47,090 nucleotides of DNA from Leptolyngbya sp. (GTDB taxonomy: Bacteria; Cyanobacteriota; Cyanobacteriia; Phormidesmidales; Phormidesmidaceae), in NCBI GenBank assembly GCA_003249105.1, contig QBLT01000009.1, positions 1-47,090 on the forward strand, read 5' to 3'. Positions 1 to 7,840 of the stretch are shown piece by piece; positions within the stretch are counted from its first letter, which is position 1, and the number at the start of each line of letters is the position of its first letter. Position numbers and translations under genes: made by a program. The notes under the pieces are model-generated. The model searched no databases and had not been told where the DNA came from. It was given only the letters and a program-made list of their open reading frames with translations.

Positions 1-309
1 CCTGGAGCTCTGGAGGCTTTCTCATTAAGCCTCCCTTATCGCTGTGACTAATTACTATAAGTTTACGTCCCTGCTCAAAGGGCGATTCTCCCGCTAGGGT
101 AACTGTAATCGCCCTGGCCAAACCCTATCTCCATCTTGGTTCAGAATCACGGACAAGCCCAGTTGCTTAGGTCACAGAGGTTAAGGAACATTGCTGCATG
201 TAAAGCAATATTACAAGAATGACGTCATGACAGCATGCTGGCTTGACAGCCCAGGGCAGCCCGCTTAAGGTGACTACATACCCGGGTCACCCCTATTTAG
301 AAAAGCGCT
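1..309 (+). promoter_or_regulatory. Upstream region of the RHH-ycf46-ycf35 cluster
   Basis: No gene is visible here. An 8-bp stem (12-19 with 27-34, 7-nt loop) at the left edge may end a transcript from outside the window, but it has no T-run. Two short perfect palindromes, TGACGTCA (220-227) and CAGCATGCTG (231-240), sit just before a TTGACA hexamer (243-248), the best -35-like site. A matching -10 is poor (TAAGGT at 266-271). The palindromes could be operator sites, possibly for the ribbon-helix-helix protein encoded next; this is inference. Confidence 0.3.
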
Positions 310-669
310 ATGGAAGAGCAGAAAGCTACTAAGGTCACGCTGTATTTACCTCCCGACCTGCACCGTCAGTTAAAGATTCGCTCTGCTGTCGAGGGCGAGG
401 CGATGTCTTCCCTTGCTAAGCGCGCTATTGATTTTTACCTGGCCCACGGTGATGTAGTTGCTGAGAGTCTAGAGTCTTCCTTTGGTCAGACCCACCGTAT
501 CCACAATTGTCCAAACTGTGCATCCCCTGTAGTGCTGCGTGAGGGTGAGCTGGTTGAGATTGCTAGTATTGGCGCGGCTCAGGGTAACGGTTCTCTAGGC
601 GATGCCATTGTTCCTGAGGTTGCTGCTAATCCTGGTTCCCGTGAGGAAGGAGAGCTGGTTGTTTGCTAG
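310..669 (+). CDS. Ribbon-helix-helix (CopG-like) small protein with a CxxC motif
   Basis: A 119-residue protein. Residues 6-48 look like a ribbon-helix-helix fold: a beta strand (KVTLYLPPDL) followed by two helices (HRQLKIRSAVEG, MSSLAKRAIDFYLA). Such folds usually bind DNA as dimers. A CPNC motif follows at residues 67-70, like half of a zinc knuckle, and a last Cys is at 119. The tail is low-complexity and acidic. The gene lies 78 bp before ycf46 on the same strand, so the two are probably co-transcribed. From memory, a similar small gene precedes the Ycf46 homologue slr0374 in the stress-responsive slr0373-slr0374-slr0376 cluster of Synechocystis. A role as regulator of its own cluster is plausible but not shown by the sequence. 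No strong ribosome site precedes the ATG. Confidence 0.7.
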   Translation: MEEQKATKVTLYLPPDLHRQLKIRSAVEGEAMSSLAKRAIDFYLAHGDVVAESLESSFGQTHRIHNCPNCASPVVLREGELVEIASIGAAQGNGSLGDAIVPEVAANPGSREEGELVVC

Positions 670-747
670 GTACAGATTTGGCTGCTCTGGCTGTAGTTAG
701 CTAGACAGCAGGTTCACTGCCCCACACGCCTGAGAAGGGATTTGGTT

Positions 748-2280
748 ATGCGAGAGGATTTGAATGTACTGGTACAAGCCCAATATCCTCTGATCTATCT
801 GGTCACCTTCGAGGAAGAGCGGGCTGAGCAAACGATCGCCGCCGTGGCGCGTCATCTGGCTAAGGATCCTGAGATTAAGGCTCCTATGCGAGTCTTCACC
901 TGGACGATGACCCGAGGCATGGTCGAAGTTGGTGCCCAGGGAACGGGTACCCAAAATAACAACACGGTTTCCCCTGAGGCAGCGGTGGAGTGGGTGATCC
1001 GGCAGCGAGAGCCCGGTATTTTCATCTTCAAAGACCTGCACCCTTTCAAAGATTCTCCAGCGGTAACTCGCTGCCTGCGTGATTCCATCGTGGCGCTCAA
1101 GGGCACCCGCAAGACAATCGTGCTGATGTCGCCAGTTCAAGAAATCCCCATTGAGCTTGAGAAAGAAGTCGTCCTGCTCGACTTCCCCCTGCCCGATATG
1201 GCAGAACTTGACGAAGTGCTCTCCACAGAGATGAACCGCGCCCGCGGCAACAGCATCTCTACCGAAGAGCGCGAGAAGTTGCTGAAGGCTGCCTTGGGGC
1301 TTACCCGCGACGAAGCTGAGAAAGTTTACCGCAAGGCGCGGGTGATGGCTAAGCGCCTCACCGCCGAAGAAGTTGACATCGTTCTCTCTGAGAAAAAGCA
1401 GCTGATTCGCCGCAACGGCATTCTTGAGTTCATGGAGGTTGATGAAACCTTGAATTCCGTGGGCGGTTTAGAAGAGCTTAAGCACTGGTTGCAGCAGCGC
1501 TCCGACGCTTTTACAGAGCGGGCTCGGGAGTACGGCCTGCCCCAGCCTAAGGGTATGTTGATTTTGGGGGTGCCCGGCTGTGGTAAATCGCTGATTGCCA
1601 AGACCACCTCTCGGCTTTGGGGCTTGCCCCTGCTGCGGCTTGACCTCGGTCGTGTGTATGACGGTTCTACCGTGGGGCGGTCTGAGGCAAATCTGCGGAA
1701 TGCGCTGCGCACCGCTGAGTCGATTTCTCCCTGCATTTTGTTTATTGACGAGATCGATAAGGCTTTTGCGGGTGGCGTTGGGTCGTCGGACTCTGACGGT
1801 GGTACCTCTAGCCGCATCTTCGGCACCTTCCTCACCTGGATGCAGGAGAAGACTTCGCCAGTGTTTGTAATGGCTACAGCCAACCGGGTGGAGAAGCTGC
1901 CCAGCGAATTTCTGCGCAAGGGCCGGTTTGACGAGATCTTCTTTGTTGACTTGCCCAATGCCGAAGAGCGCAAAGATATTTTTCAAATCCATCTGCAAAA
2001 GCGCCGTCGCGACATTGAGCGCTTTGACCTTGACCAGTTGACTAAGGTCTGCGATGGGTTTTCTGGGGCTGAAATCGAGCAGGGGCTGATTTCGGCCATG
2101 TACGAAGCGTTTGCCCAAGGGCGTGAGTTCACTCAGCTCGACATTATTGCGGCGATTCGCGCCACGATGCCGCTGTCGAAGACGATGAGTGAGCAGGTCA
2201 CCGCCCTGCGGGATTGGGCCCGCCAGCGGGCGCGTCCGGCGGCAGCCTCCGTCGCTGAGTATCAGCGGATGGAGTTCTAA
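748..2280 (+). CDS. ycf46: AAA-family ATPase, Ycf46-type
   Basis: A 510-residue AAA ATPase. The N-terminal half (about 1-225) is the family-specific region, and the ATPase module lies at about 235-480. It shows Walker A GVPGCGKS (about 274-281), Walker B CILFIDEID (about 329-337), sensor-1 ATAN (about 376-379) and an arginine-finger segment RKGRFDE (about 390-396), so it should be an active ATPase. I chose the ATG at 748 because AGAAGGGA ends 7 nt before it; a TTG at 742 would only add two residues. The family is conserved in cyanobacteria and red-algal plastids. Work on the Synechocystis homologue, as I recall it, links it to stress response and inorganic-carbon use; the substrate is not known to me. 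It lies between the RHH gene and ycf35. Confidence 0.93.
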   Translation: MREDLNVLVQAQYPLIYLVTFEEERAEQTIAAVARHLAKDPEIKAPMRVFTWTMTRGMVEVGAQGTGTQNNNTVSPEAAVEWVIRQREPGIFIFKDLHPFKDSPAVTRCLRDSIVALKGTRKTIVLMSPVQEIPIELEKEVVLLDFPLPDMAELDEVLSTEMNRARGNSISTEEREKLLKAALGLTRDEAEKVYRKARVMAKRLTAEEVDIVLSEKKQLIRRNGILEFMEVDETLNSVGGLEELKHWLQQRSDAFTERAREYGLPQPKGMLILGVPGCGKSLIAKTTSRLWGLPLLRLDLGRVYDGSTVGRSEANLRNALRTAESISPCILFIDEIDKAFAGGVGSSDSDGGTSSRIFGTFLTWMQEKTSPVFVMATANRVEKLPSEFLRKGRFDEIFFVDLPNAEERKDIFQIHLQKRRRDIERFDLDQLTKVCDGFSGAEIEQGLISAMYEAFAQGREFTQLDIIAAIRATMPLSKTMSEQVTALRDWARQRARPAAASVAEYQRMEF

Positions 2281-2416
2281 AGGCTTTCCTCCCGGCGGTA
2301 TCCGGGGGAAGGGCTAGCGTTTGCTAGCAGTTGGTATCCAGATAGCCCGTGGCTAACTGGTTTTGTCTCTCTCAAACCTCGTTGTCTCTCTCAATTTCCC
2401 TACAGGAGGAAACACC
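2281..2416 (+). other. ycf46-ycf35 intercistronic leader with stem-loops and a 13-nt direct repeat
   Basis: This gap holds a GC-rich stem (CTCCCGG 2289-2295 with CCGGGGG 2302-2308), a second perfect stem GCTAGC (2313-2318 with 2323-2328), and the direct repeat TTGTCTCTCTCAA at 2363-2375 and 2382-2394. AGGAGG follows just before the ycf35 ATG. It could tune translation or processing of the downstream message. Confidence 0.45.
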
Positions 2417-2767
2417 ATGTCTCACTTCAGCACCCTTCGCACGAAAGTGACCGATGCTGAGATTCTCAAGCAGTCTCTCTCTGACTTGGGTATTGCCACT
2501 AAGACCGAAGCTGATGTTCGCGGTTACAACGGCCAGCGTGTGCGCGCCGACCTTGTCGCCGTTCTGGATGGTGAGTACGATCTGGGTTGGTCTCGTAATG
2601 CCGATGGCTCCTTCGATCTGATCGCTGATCTCTGGGGTGTGGCCAAGAAGCACAACCAGACTGAGCTGATTAACTCCATTAACCAAAAGTACGCGGTCAA
2701 CAAGACCCTGGCTGAGGTTAAGCGTCCTGGCCTGCAAAACGCCAACGTTAAGCTGGTGCTTCAATAA
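2417..2767 (+). CDS. ycf35: DUF1257 protein, Ycf35-type
   Basis: A 116-residue soluble protein starting MSHFSTLRTKVTD, the family's usual N-terminus. I preferred this start to an upstream in-frame one at 2363 because AGGAGGA sits 6 nt before the ATG at 2417. Residues 35-95 carry the conserved YNGQ, LGW, DLIADLWGV and INQKYAV segments of DUF1257, a family found in cyanobacteria and red-algal plastids. There is no membrane segment, and the biochemical function is not established to my knowledge. It is the last gene of the cluster, before a strong terminator. Its codons look highly biased (frequent CTG, GTT, AAG), which suggests good expression. Confidence 0.9.
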   Translation: MSHFSTLRTKVTDAEILKQSLSDLGIATKTEADVRGYNGQRVRADLVAVLDGEYDLGWSRNADGSFDLIADLWGVAKKHNQTELINSINQKYAVNKTLAEVKRPGLQNANVKLVLQ

Positions 2768-2789
2768 GTCTGCTTCGCGTTCCCGAAGT

Positions 2790-2825
2790 GGGCTGGTCAG
2801 CATAAGCTGACCAGCCCATTTTTTG
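2790..2825 (+). terminator. Rho-independent terminator of the ycf46-ycf35 cluster
   Basis: A perfect 12-bp stem (GGGCTGGTCAGC 2790-2801 with its complement 2806-2817) and a 4-nt loop are followed by a T-run at 2819-2824, 22 nt after the ycf35 stop. Confidence 0.93.
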
Positions 2826-2954
2826 TATCTAGGGCCAGTAGTGTTCTGCTGCTGGGCCAGACTACACTAACGGAGTGATGAGATTCTCCGACTGGGGATC
2901 GCCCCTGATCTATCCCTACCTCCCCAGCATCGGGGTTCTGTGGTCTAGCCCGGT

Positions 2955-3845
2955 ATGTCGCCCATTTGCCCTTCCGACCTGTCGGCCCTGCATCAGCTAT
3001 TGATTGCCTGTGGTGACTATGCCAGTCAGCAGCCTCAACATTCGTTTCAGGTGTTTGAAAAGGGCGTGGACGACTATGTCACTACGGTCGATCAGCTGCT
3101 GGATCAAAAGCTGCTGGCGGGGATGCAGGCCATCTTTCCAGAAGACGGCATTATTACTGAAGAGAATCGGGCTACAGTGCAGCAGTTTCGGCAGGGCGAT
3201 GGCCAGGGAGTGGCTTCTACAGGCCAACGCACCCTGTGGTTCGTAGACCCGATTGACGGCACTGACGACTTTATTCAGGGCGGAGACCACTACGCGGTGA
3301 TGGTAGGGCAAGTCGTGGCCGGCATTCCCCAAGCAGGCTGGATCTATGCTCCGGTGGCGAGGCATCTGGTGTGGGGTGGTCCAGGCTGGGGTCTGTTTGA
3401 GCAGAGGGACGGTGGCGCACCCCAATGCCTAAAGCCAAAAGAGCCGGTTTTTGACCCGACTCAGGCCTGGTCACTGGTAATCGGCGATAAAGATGAGCGC
3501 CGGTTTGGCGCTGCGATCGCCCATCGTTTTCCCGCAGTCCAGTTTCTCTCCCTGGGCAGCTTTGGTCTTAAGGTGCTGGCGGTCACTACCGGCCAGGCAG
3601 GCTTATACATCTACCTCAACGGTCGCGTCAAGCTGTGGGATACTACCGGCCCCCTGGCCCTGGCCGAGGCGGCGGGCTTGGTTTGCTGCGACCTGGCGGG
3701 GCAGCCGATTCGCTTTACGGAGCCCGATGTGGCTCCCCAGACCCTGGCCCACTACCAGCCCATTGTTGTGGGATGGCCCAGCTATGTAGAGGCGCTGCGA
3801 TCGCCCCTGAGTGAGCTTGTCAGTGCGATCGGGCTGCTCAGGTAA
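2955..3845 (+). CDS. Inositol-monophosphatase-family protein, CysQ-like 3'(2'),5'-bisphosphate nucleotidase
   Basis: A 296-residue member of the Mg-dependent, Li-sensitive phosphatase superfamily. Metal-binding motifs are visible: ITEE (67-70), DPIDGTDDF (98-106) and the C-terminal LWDTTGPLALAEAAG (227-241), where a WDxxGP/A motif is expected. The closest match by eye is to cyanobacterial proteins annotated as CysQ, which hydrolyse 3'-phosphoadenosine 5'-phosphate (PAP), the by-product of sulfate reduction and PAPS-dependent sulfotransfer. An inositol- or fructose-bisphosphatase activity cannot be excluded. It is soluble, with no signal peptide. It stands alone between the terminator and a Crp-type regulator. 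Another enzyme in the window, the sulfotransferase domain of the synthase at the far end, would produce PAP, but the two are about 40 kb apart and any link is speculative. Confidence 0.82.
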   Translation: MSPICPSDLSALHQLLIACGDYASQQPQHSFQVFEKGVDDYVTTVDQLLDQKLLAGMQAIFPEDGIITEENRATVQQFRQGDGQGVASTGQRTLWFVDPIDGTDDFIQGGDHYAVMVGQVVAGIPQAGWIYAPVARHLVWGGPGWGLFEQRDGGAPQCLKPKEPVFDPTQAWSLVIGDKDERRFGAAIAHRFPAVQFLSLGSFGLKVLAVTTGQAGLYIYLNGRVKLWDTTGPLALAEAAGLVCCDLAGQPIRFTEPDVAPQTLAHYQPIVVGWPSYVEALRSPLSELVSAIGLLR

Positions 3846-3943
3846 TATCGCTATTTCGGTCGGTTTAAAATTCTGGGTACCATGAACAGGTATGGGCCGA
3901 TTGCGGCCTTGCCTAGCTATTCCTGAGCCGTCACCCCTTAACC

Positions 3944-4636
3944 ATGCCTTTTATGCAAGCCGATACGCTGAGCGAACAATATCCTCTGTTTCAAGCGGCG
4001 AGCCCCGAAACCGTGGAGTGGTTGTTGTCTGTGGCCACCCACCACGACTACCCAGCCGACCGAGCTGTGGTCATGGAAGACGCCTGGGGCAATGCCGTTT
4101 ACTTTATCGAAGCCGGCTGGGTCAAGGTTCGCCGCCATTCGGAAGACAGTTCGATTACGCTGGCGGTGCTGGGCCGCGGCGACTTCTTCGGCGAGATGGC
4201 CATCCTAGACGAGTCACCCCGCTCCACCGATGTCGTCGCTATGACCGCTGTCAAGCTGATGAGCATTTCAGCGCAGCGGTTTCTTCAAACCCTGTTCAAA
4301 GACCCCCAGCTTCACCACCGGCTACTGCAAATCATGGTGCAGCGGCTGCGCCAGACCAACTTGCGTTTTCAGCTGCGTCATCAGCCCCCTGCGGTCAAAC
4401 TGGCCGCCACCCTAACGACGATCCAAGAGGCCTACGGTGAGCCGGTAGATGACGGTGTTGACCTGTTCAACATTCCCCGCAGAGACCTCGCCGACTTAGC
4501 CGACATTACCGCTGACGAAGCCGACAAAATTATGGCCAAGCTAGTCGAAAAAGGCTGGATTGTTGAAGACAGCGATCGCTCGGTACTGCGCCTCAAGAAT
4601 ACTCGCCAACTAGCCCACTTAGCCGGACGGCTATAG
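3944..4636 (+). CDS. Crp/Fnr-family transcriptional regulator
   Basis: A 230-residue regulator with an N-terminal cyclic-nucleotide-binding beta-roll (about 12-118), a long dimer helix (about 119-143) and a C-terminal winged-helix domain (about 148-225; recognition region near IPRRDLADLADITADEADK). The phosphate-binding cassette reads FGEMAILDESPRST (82-95). It keeps the Glu (84) and the Arg-Ser pair (93-94) that contact cyclic nucleotide in CRP, so cAMP or cGMP binding is plausible. There are no cysteines for an Fe-S cluster, which argues against an FNR-type oxygen sensor. A second ATG at 3953 would shorten it by three residues. It is monocistronic by appearance; the next gene follows after 120 bp that contain a hairpin. 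Confidence 0.87.
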   Translation: MPFMQADTLSEQYPLFQAASPETVEWLLSVATHHDYPADRAVVMEDAWGNAVYFIEAGWVKVRRHSEDSSITLAVLGRGDFFGEMAILDESPRSTDVVAMTAVKLMSISAQRFLQTLFKDPQLHHRLLQIMVQRLRQTNLRFQLRHQPPAVKLAATLTTIQEAYGEPVDDGVDLFNIPRRDLADLADITADEADKIMAKLVEKGWIVEDSDRSVLRLKNTRQLAHLAGRL

Positions 4637-4694
4637 TCAGCGGCCCCCATTCACCTGAATTTGTAGAGATTGCTAAAGTTAGCCAGCCTCTCTA

Positions 4695-4753
4695 AATCTC
4701 CGTGGTAGGTTGTCATCATCAGCTGCCCGACGTAGTTCACTACCCCGGAGATT
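4695..4753 (+). promoter_or_regulatory. Long hairpin that sequesters the ribosome binding site of the TerB-like gene
   Basis: The 14-nt arm at 4695-4708 (AATCTCCGTGGTAG) is complementary, with one mismatch (4703/4745), to 4740-4753, leaving a 31-nt loop. The right arm contains the Shine-Dalgarno GGAG (4747-4750), 6 nt before the start codon at 4757. There is no T-run, so it is not a standard terminator of the upstream gene. Folding would hide the ribosome site, as expected for an RNA thermometer or another translational switch. The structure is seen; the function is inferred. Confidence 0.55.
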
Positions 4754-4756
4754 GCT

Positions 4757-5245
4757 ATGCCTATTCAACCTCCCCTGCCTCCATCCATCACCCCTAGCCA
4801 GATGACTCTGCTGCGCATTGCATCGACCATGGCTTGGAGCGACGGCCACCTAGCCGACGAAGAAGTCGGTGTCATGCTCGATCAGTTCAGCCGTCTGTTT
4901 GCCAGCGATGCCAAGCAGCAGGCTGCCCTGCGGGATGAGTTGCGCGACTATTTAATGCAAAACCTGCCCCTCGAAGAACTGGTGCCCAAGCTGACCCGCT
5001 CCGCTGAGCGCGAGCTAGTGCTGAAATTGGGCCGCCAAGTGATTAGCGCTAGCGCCCGTACCCCCGGCGAAGAGCTGATCAACCAAGAGGAAGCAGATGC
5101 CTACAATCGTCTAGTGTCGTTGCTTAACCTGCCCGATGAGGTCGTCCAGCGCATTGAGCAAGACAGCAGCTCCTTGGATACCGATCACGACAGCCTAATC
5201 GATCATCTGGCTGCCGAGTTAAAGAGCTTTGTGCAGGGAGCTTAG
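4757..5245 (+). CDS. TerB-like protein
   Basis: A 162-residue all-helical acidic protein. The segment IASTMAWSDGHLADEEVGVMLDQF is split here as residues 16-33 and onward; it matches the first TerB repeat helix pair, with the Asp-Gly-x-x-x-x-x-Glu-Glu pattern thought to bind metal or phosphate. A second helical unit follows at about 85-125 with another acidic motif (INQEEADAYNRL). TerB domains occur in tellurite-resistance proteins and as stress-related modules; the actual function in cyanobacteria is unknown. There is no signal peptide or membrane segment. The ATG at 4757 has a good GGAG at the right distance, but that site is buried in the hairpin described above. The gene converges on nadA with 11 bp between stops and no obvious terminator. 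Confidence 0.75.
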   Translation: MPIQPPLPPSITPSQMTLLRIASTMAWSDGHLADEEVGVMLDQFSRLFASDAKQQAALRDELRDYLMQNLPLEELVPKLTRSAERELVLKLGRQVISASARTPGEELINQEEADAYNRLVSLLNLPDEVVQRIEQDSSSLDTDHDSLIDHLAAELKSFVQGA

Positions 5246-5256
5246 GGCTAGCGACA

Positions 5257-6219
5257 TTAAGGCACGCTGAGCTCTAACATCCGCTGGATAGGTTTGAGTG
5301 CCTGGCGCTGTAGCTCTGGGTCTAAAATAATTTCGGGCTGACGGTGCTTCATTGCGAGGTACAGCTTTTCTAAAGTGTTAAGGCGCATGTGGGGGCATTC
5401 GTTGCAGGCGCAGGAGGCCGTAGGCGGTGCTGGGATAAAAACCTTGCCCGGTGCCTGTTTCTGCATCTGGTGAATGATGCCTGGTTCTGTCACTACGATG
5501 AACTCGGTCTTAGAACTCTGCTGGGCGTACTTCAGCAAGGCCGTTGTTGACCCAACAAAATGCGCATGGCGCAGCACCGCTGCTTCGCACTCGGGGTGGG
5601 CAATTACCTCAGCCTGGGGGTGAGTCATCTGAAGCTGTACTAGCTTTTTTTCGGAAAATGTTTCGTGCACCATGCAGCTGCCTTGCCATAGCACCATGTC
5701 ACGACCGGTCTGCTGCATCACGTAGCGGCCCAAATTTTGGTCGGGGGCAAAAATAATCTTTTGCTCAGGCGGCAGCTGCTGCACAATGCTGACCGCATTG
5801 GAGCTGGTGCAAATAATGTCGCTCATGGCCTTGATGGCGGCTGTGCAGTTGATGTAAGAAATCACCAGGTGATCAGGGTGCGTAGCTTTAAAAGCCGCAA
5901 AGGCTTCGGGAGGGCAGCTGTCAGCCAAAGAGCAGCCTGCGTTGAGGTCGGGCAGCAGGACTTGCTTGTCGGGGTTGAGAATTTTGGCCGTCTCGGCCAT
6001 GAAATGCACCCCTGCAAACACAATCACATCGGCATGGGTGTCGGCTGCTTGGCGAGACAATCCTAAAGAATCGCCAATGTAGTCGGCTACATCTTGAATG
6101 TCGGACTCTTGGTAATAGTGCGCCAAAACAACAGCGTTAAGCTCTTGTTTGAGAGTGTTAATGGCGTCGACCAAATCGTGGGTTGGGGATGTGGCAGCGG
6201 GCGAGAGGGTTGTAAACAC
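5257..6219 (-). CDS. nadA: Quinolinate synthase A
   Basis: NadA condenses iminoaspartate with dihydroxyacetone phosphate to quinolinate, the second step of de novo NAD synthesis, using a 4Fe-4S cluster. The family hallmark LAHYYQ is near the N-terminus. Three cluster cysteines, one per domain, are visible in [15 protein letters not shown] and CNECPHM (about residues 96, 182 and 275 from the chosen start). The frame is open up to a GTG at 6282, but I chose the GTG at 6219 (VFTTLSP). That gives the usual cyanobacterial length of about 320 residues, and a TATAAT-like hexamer lies inside the extra upstream stretch. No clear ribosome site marks either start. It is a single-gene unit convergent with the TerB-like gene. 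Confidence 0.94.
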   Translation of the reverse strand: MFTTLSPAATSPTHDLVDAINTLKQELNAVVLAHYYQESDIQDVADYIGDSLGLSRQAADTHADVIVFAGVHFMAETAKILNPDKQVLLPDLNAGCSLADSCPPEAFAAFKATHPDHLVISYINCTAAIKAMSDIICTSSNAVSIVQQLPPEQKIIFAPDQNLGRYVMQQTGRDMVLWQGSCMVHETFSEKKLVQLQMTHPQAEVIAHPECEAAVLRHAHFVGSTTALLKYAQQSSKTEFIVVTEPGIIHQMQKQAPGKVFIPAPPTASCACNECPHMRLNTLEKLYLAMKHRQPEIILDPELQRQALKPIQRMLELSVP

Positions 6220-6252
6220 AGGGTTGGCAAAGCAGCTTAAAAGGATTTCTGA

Positions 6253-6258
6253 ATTATA
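6253..6258 (-). promoter_or_regulatory. Probable -10 element of nadA
   Basis: The minus strand reads TATAAT here, about 33 nt before the preferred nadA GTG. A TTTTGG-like -35 lies roughly 15-17 nt upstream. Its position inside the longer reading frame supports the shorter nadA start. Confidence 0.4.
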
Positions 6259-6282
6259 GTCTAATTCACCAAAACTAGCCAC

Positions 6283-6713
6283 GGCCGGTTTTGGGGCTAT
6301 CCACTTAAGCTGCGGTGTGGCGGTTGAGCCCAGGACTGTACAGAAACCAGTTTCGCTGGGCCCCTGGTTGTTTTTATTTGATTAATCCCTTGGGCGATCG
6401 CCATCAAGCTTTCAGCCTAGTTTGGCCAAAGCCGCACCCGGCTGCCTTTTCCTGAATCAGACCACGAAATGTTATGGCACTTGGCTTGTCTGCAATGGTT
6501 CCCAATCTCGGCGCGGCGGCGGTTGAACAAAGCCCTATATTTCAAGTCGCTGCTCTTCTTGGGCATTGCTCTAGCTCTGCCTAGGAGATTTCTAGAAAAG
6601 AAAATCCCCGCTTTATCGGGCAACTGTAGCCACTGTAGGGTGGGCACTGCCCACCAGTAGGGAGAAAGTTTTCCAGAAGTCACCTTAGCTAATTGAAGCC
6701 GATCTAGACTGTC
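6283..6713. other. Intergenic stretch upstream of nadA
   Basis: I see no convincing gene in these 431 bp. A HIP1 octamer (GCGATCGC) lies at 6394-6401 and the palindromic repeat at 6639-6655 is listed separately. Short open frames on both strands have no recognisable protein character. Confidence 0.5.
6639..6655. repeat. Palindromic element GGTGGGCA-C-TGCCCACC
   Basis: Perfect 8-bp arms surround one central base, preceded by GTAG. I recall GTAGGGTGGGCA...TGCCCACC as a family of dispersed small palindromes in filamentous cyanobacteria. Only one copy is in this window, so its status as a repeat rests on that recollection. Confidence 0.45.
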
Positions 6714-7463
6714 TTAAATCAGGGAGGATGAGGCTAGGGGTGCGCTAATTCGAGGGCTGTGACCGTTAGACTCAGCGGCAACACGCTCAACATTGAAGCG
6801 ATAGCCGACATTCCGCACGGTTTGAATGATGTTGGGCTGCCTTGGGTCTACCTCAATTTTCTTGCGCAGGGAGAGAATGTGGGTGTCAACGGTTCTAGGA
6901 TTGTCGATCGCATCGGGCCAGGCCCGCCGCAGCAGATCGGTACGGCTGAGGGGAGACCCGGCTGCCTGGGTGAGCACGTACAGCAGGCTAAATTCCTGGG
7001 GTGTTAGATCGATATAGTCGCCGCGAAAGTTGACGCGCCGCTGCACTAGATCAATGTTTAAGTCGCCATAGGTAAGCGACGCTGGCGCACTCATCAGCCG
7101 TACTCGCCGGGTTAGCGCCTCGACTCGGGCTAAGAATTCCTGCATGCCGAAGGGTTTAGTCATGTAGTCGTCGGCTCCAGCCCGTAGCCCGGTCACAATG
7201 TCGGTTTCTGTGTTGCAGGCCGAGAGAATCATAATCAGAGGCTGACCCTGGGTGTGCAACCACTTACACAACTCCAAGCCGTCTCCATCGGGAAGCTGCG
7301 AGTCTAGAATTACTAGGTCTGGCTGACGGCTCTGAAAAAGGTCGCGAGTGCGAACAATATCTGCCGACTGAAAAACCCTGTAGCCAGCTTGCTGAAGATG
7401 CCAGCCCAGGAGCGATCGCAAATGGGGGTTGCCCTCAATAATCTGTACCGATACAGCGCCCAC
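6714..7463 (-). CDS. OmpR-type response regulator with an atypical receiver (NblR/NrrA-like group possible)
   Basis: A 249-residue protein with a receiver domain (about 5-118) and a winged-helix DNA-binding domain (about 128-225; ends VDTHILSLRKKIE and VRNVGYRF, typical OmpR/PhoB signatures). The phosphoacceptor Asp54 (LVILDSQLPDGDG), Ser81 and Lys103 (KPFG) are present. The acidic pocket is eroded: the usual Glu/Asp-Asp pair reads E10-G11-N12. The KPFGMQEFLARVEAL segment resembles NblR-type regulators, which control phycobilisome degradation and stress survival and work at least partly without phosphorylation. I am not sure enough of this to use the name. The start is GTG without a clear ribosome site. 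No histidine kinase gene is adjacent. It is divergent from a pseudo-receiver gene across 377 bp. Confidence 0.88.
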   Translation of the reverse strand: MGAVSVQIIEGNPHLRSLLGWHLQQAGYRVFQSADIVRTRDLFQSRQPDLVILDSQLPDGDGLELCKWLHTQGQPLIMILSACNTETDIVTGLRAGADDYMTKPFGMQEFLARVEALTRRVRLMSAPASLTYGDLNIDLVQRRVNFRGDYIDLTPQEFSLLYVLTQAAGSPLSRTDLLRRAWPDAIDNPRTVDTHILSLRKKIEVDPRQPNIIQTVRNVGYRFNVERVAAESNGHSPRISAPLASSSLI

Positions 7464-7840
7464 TGGGTTTCGTTATAAACGGCAAATTTTATTTGCTAAA
7501 CATAGCAAAGGCCTTTAGGGGTTTTTGTAGCTAGGGTTACCCAACTCTGACCCAGGGGTTGGGGCAGGATCGAGAGCTAATCATACAAAACGTTATCAAT
7601 AGCTGGGCGACTGGCAATTTTTAGATCAATTATTTGCATAACTTAATTATAGTTTCACTTTCGCAAGGCGGCGGCTTTGGTATGCCTTTAGACAGTCTAA
7701 AAAAAATGGAAGATTGAAATAAGTTCAAGTTTCTAAAATGGCATGAAAACCCTAGTTTATGGTGCAAAAAGGCGTCTAAATGTGGGTGAACGCTATTTTT
7801 GCTCTAGGTAATATGGAAGGCAATTGCGTCGTTTTCAGCC
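7464..7840. promoter_or_regulatory. AT-rich divergent promoter region
   Basis: This 377-bp region separates two divergent genes, the response regulator (minus) and the pseudo-receiver (plus). It is clearly more AT-rich than its surroundings. I found no clear inverted repeat or consensus operator. Both promoters must lie here. Confidence 0.5.

Noticed and set aside
243..280. TTGACA with TACATA as a promoter pair
   Set aside because: The spacing is 26 bp, too long for a normal sigma-70 promoter.
1326..2118. Two minus-strand frames of about 215 codons
   Set aside because: Both are antisense to the well-supported ycf46 gene and lack coding character.
3892..4440. Plus-strand frame of 182 codons
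   Set aside because: It overlaps the Crp-type gene in another register and is Arg/Pro/Gly-rich without motifs.
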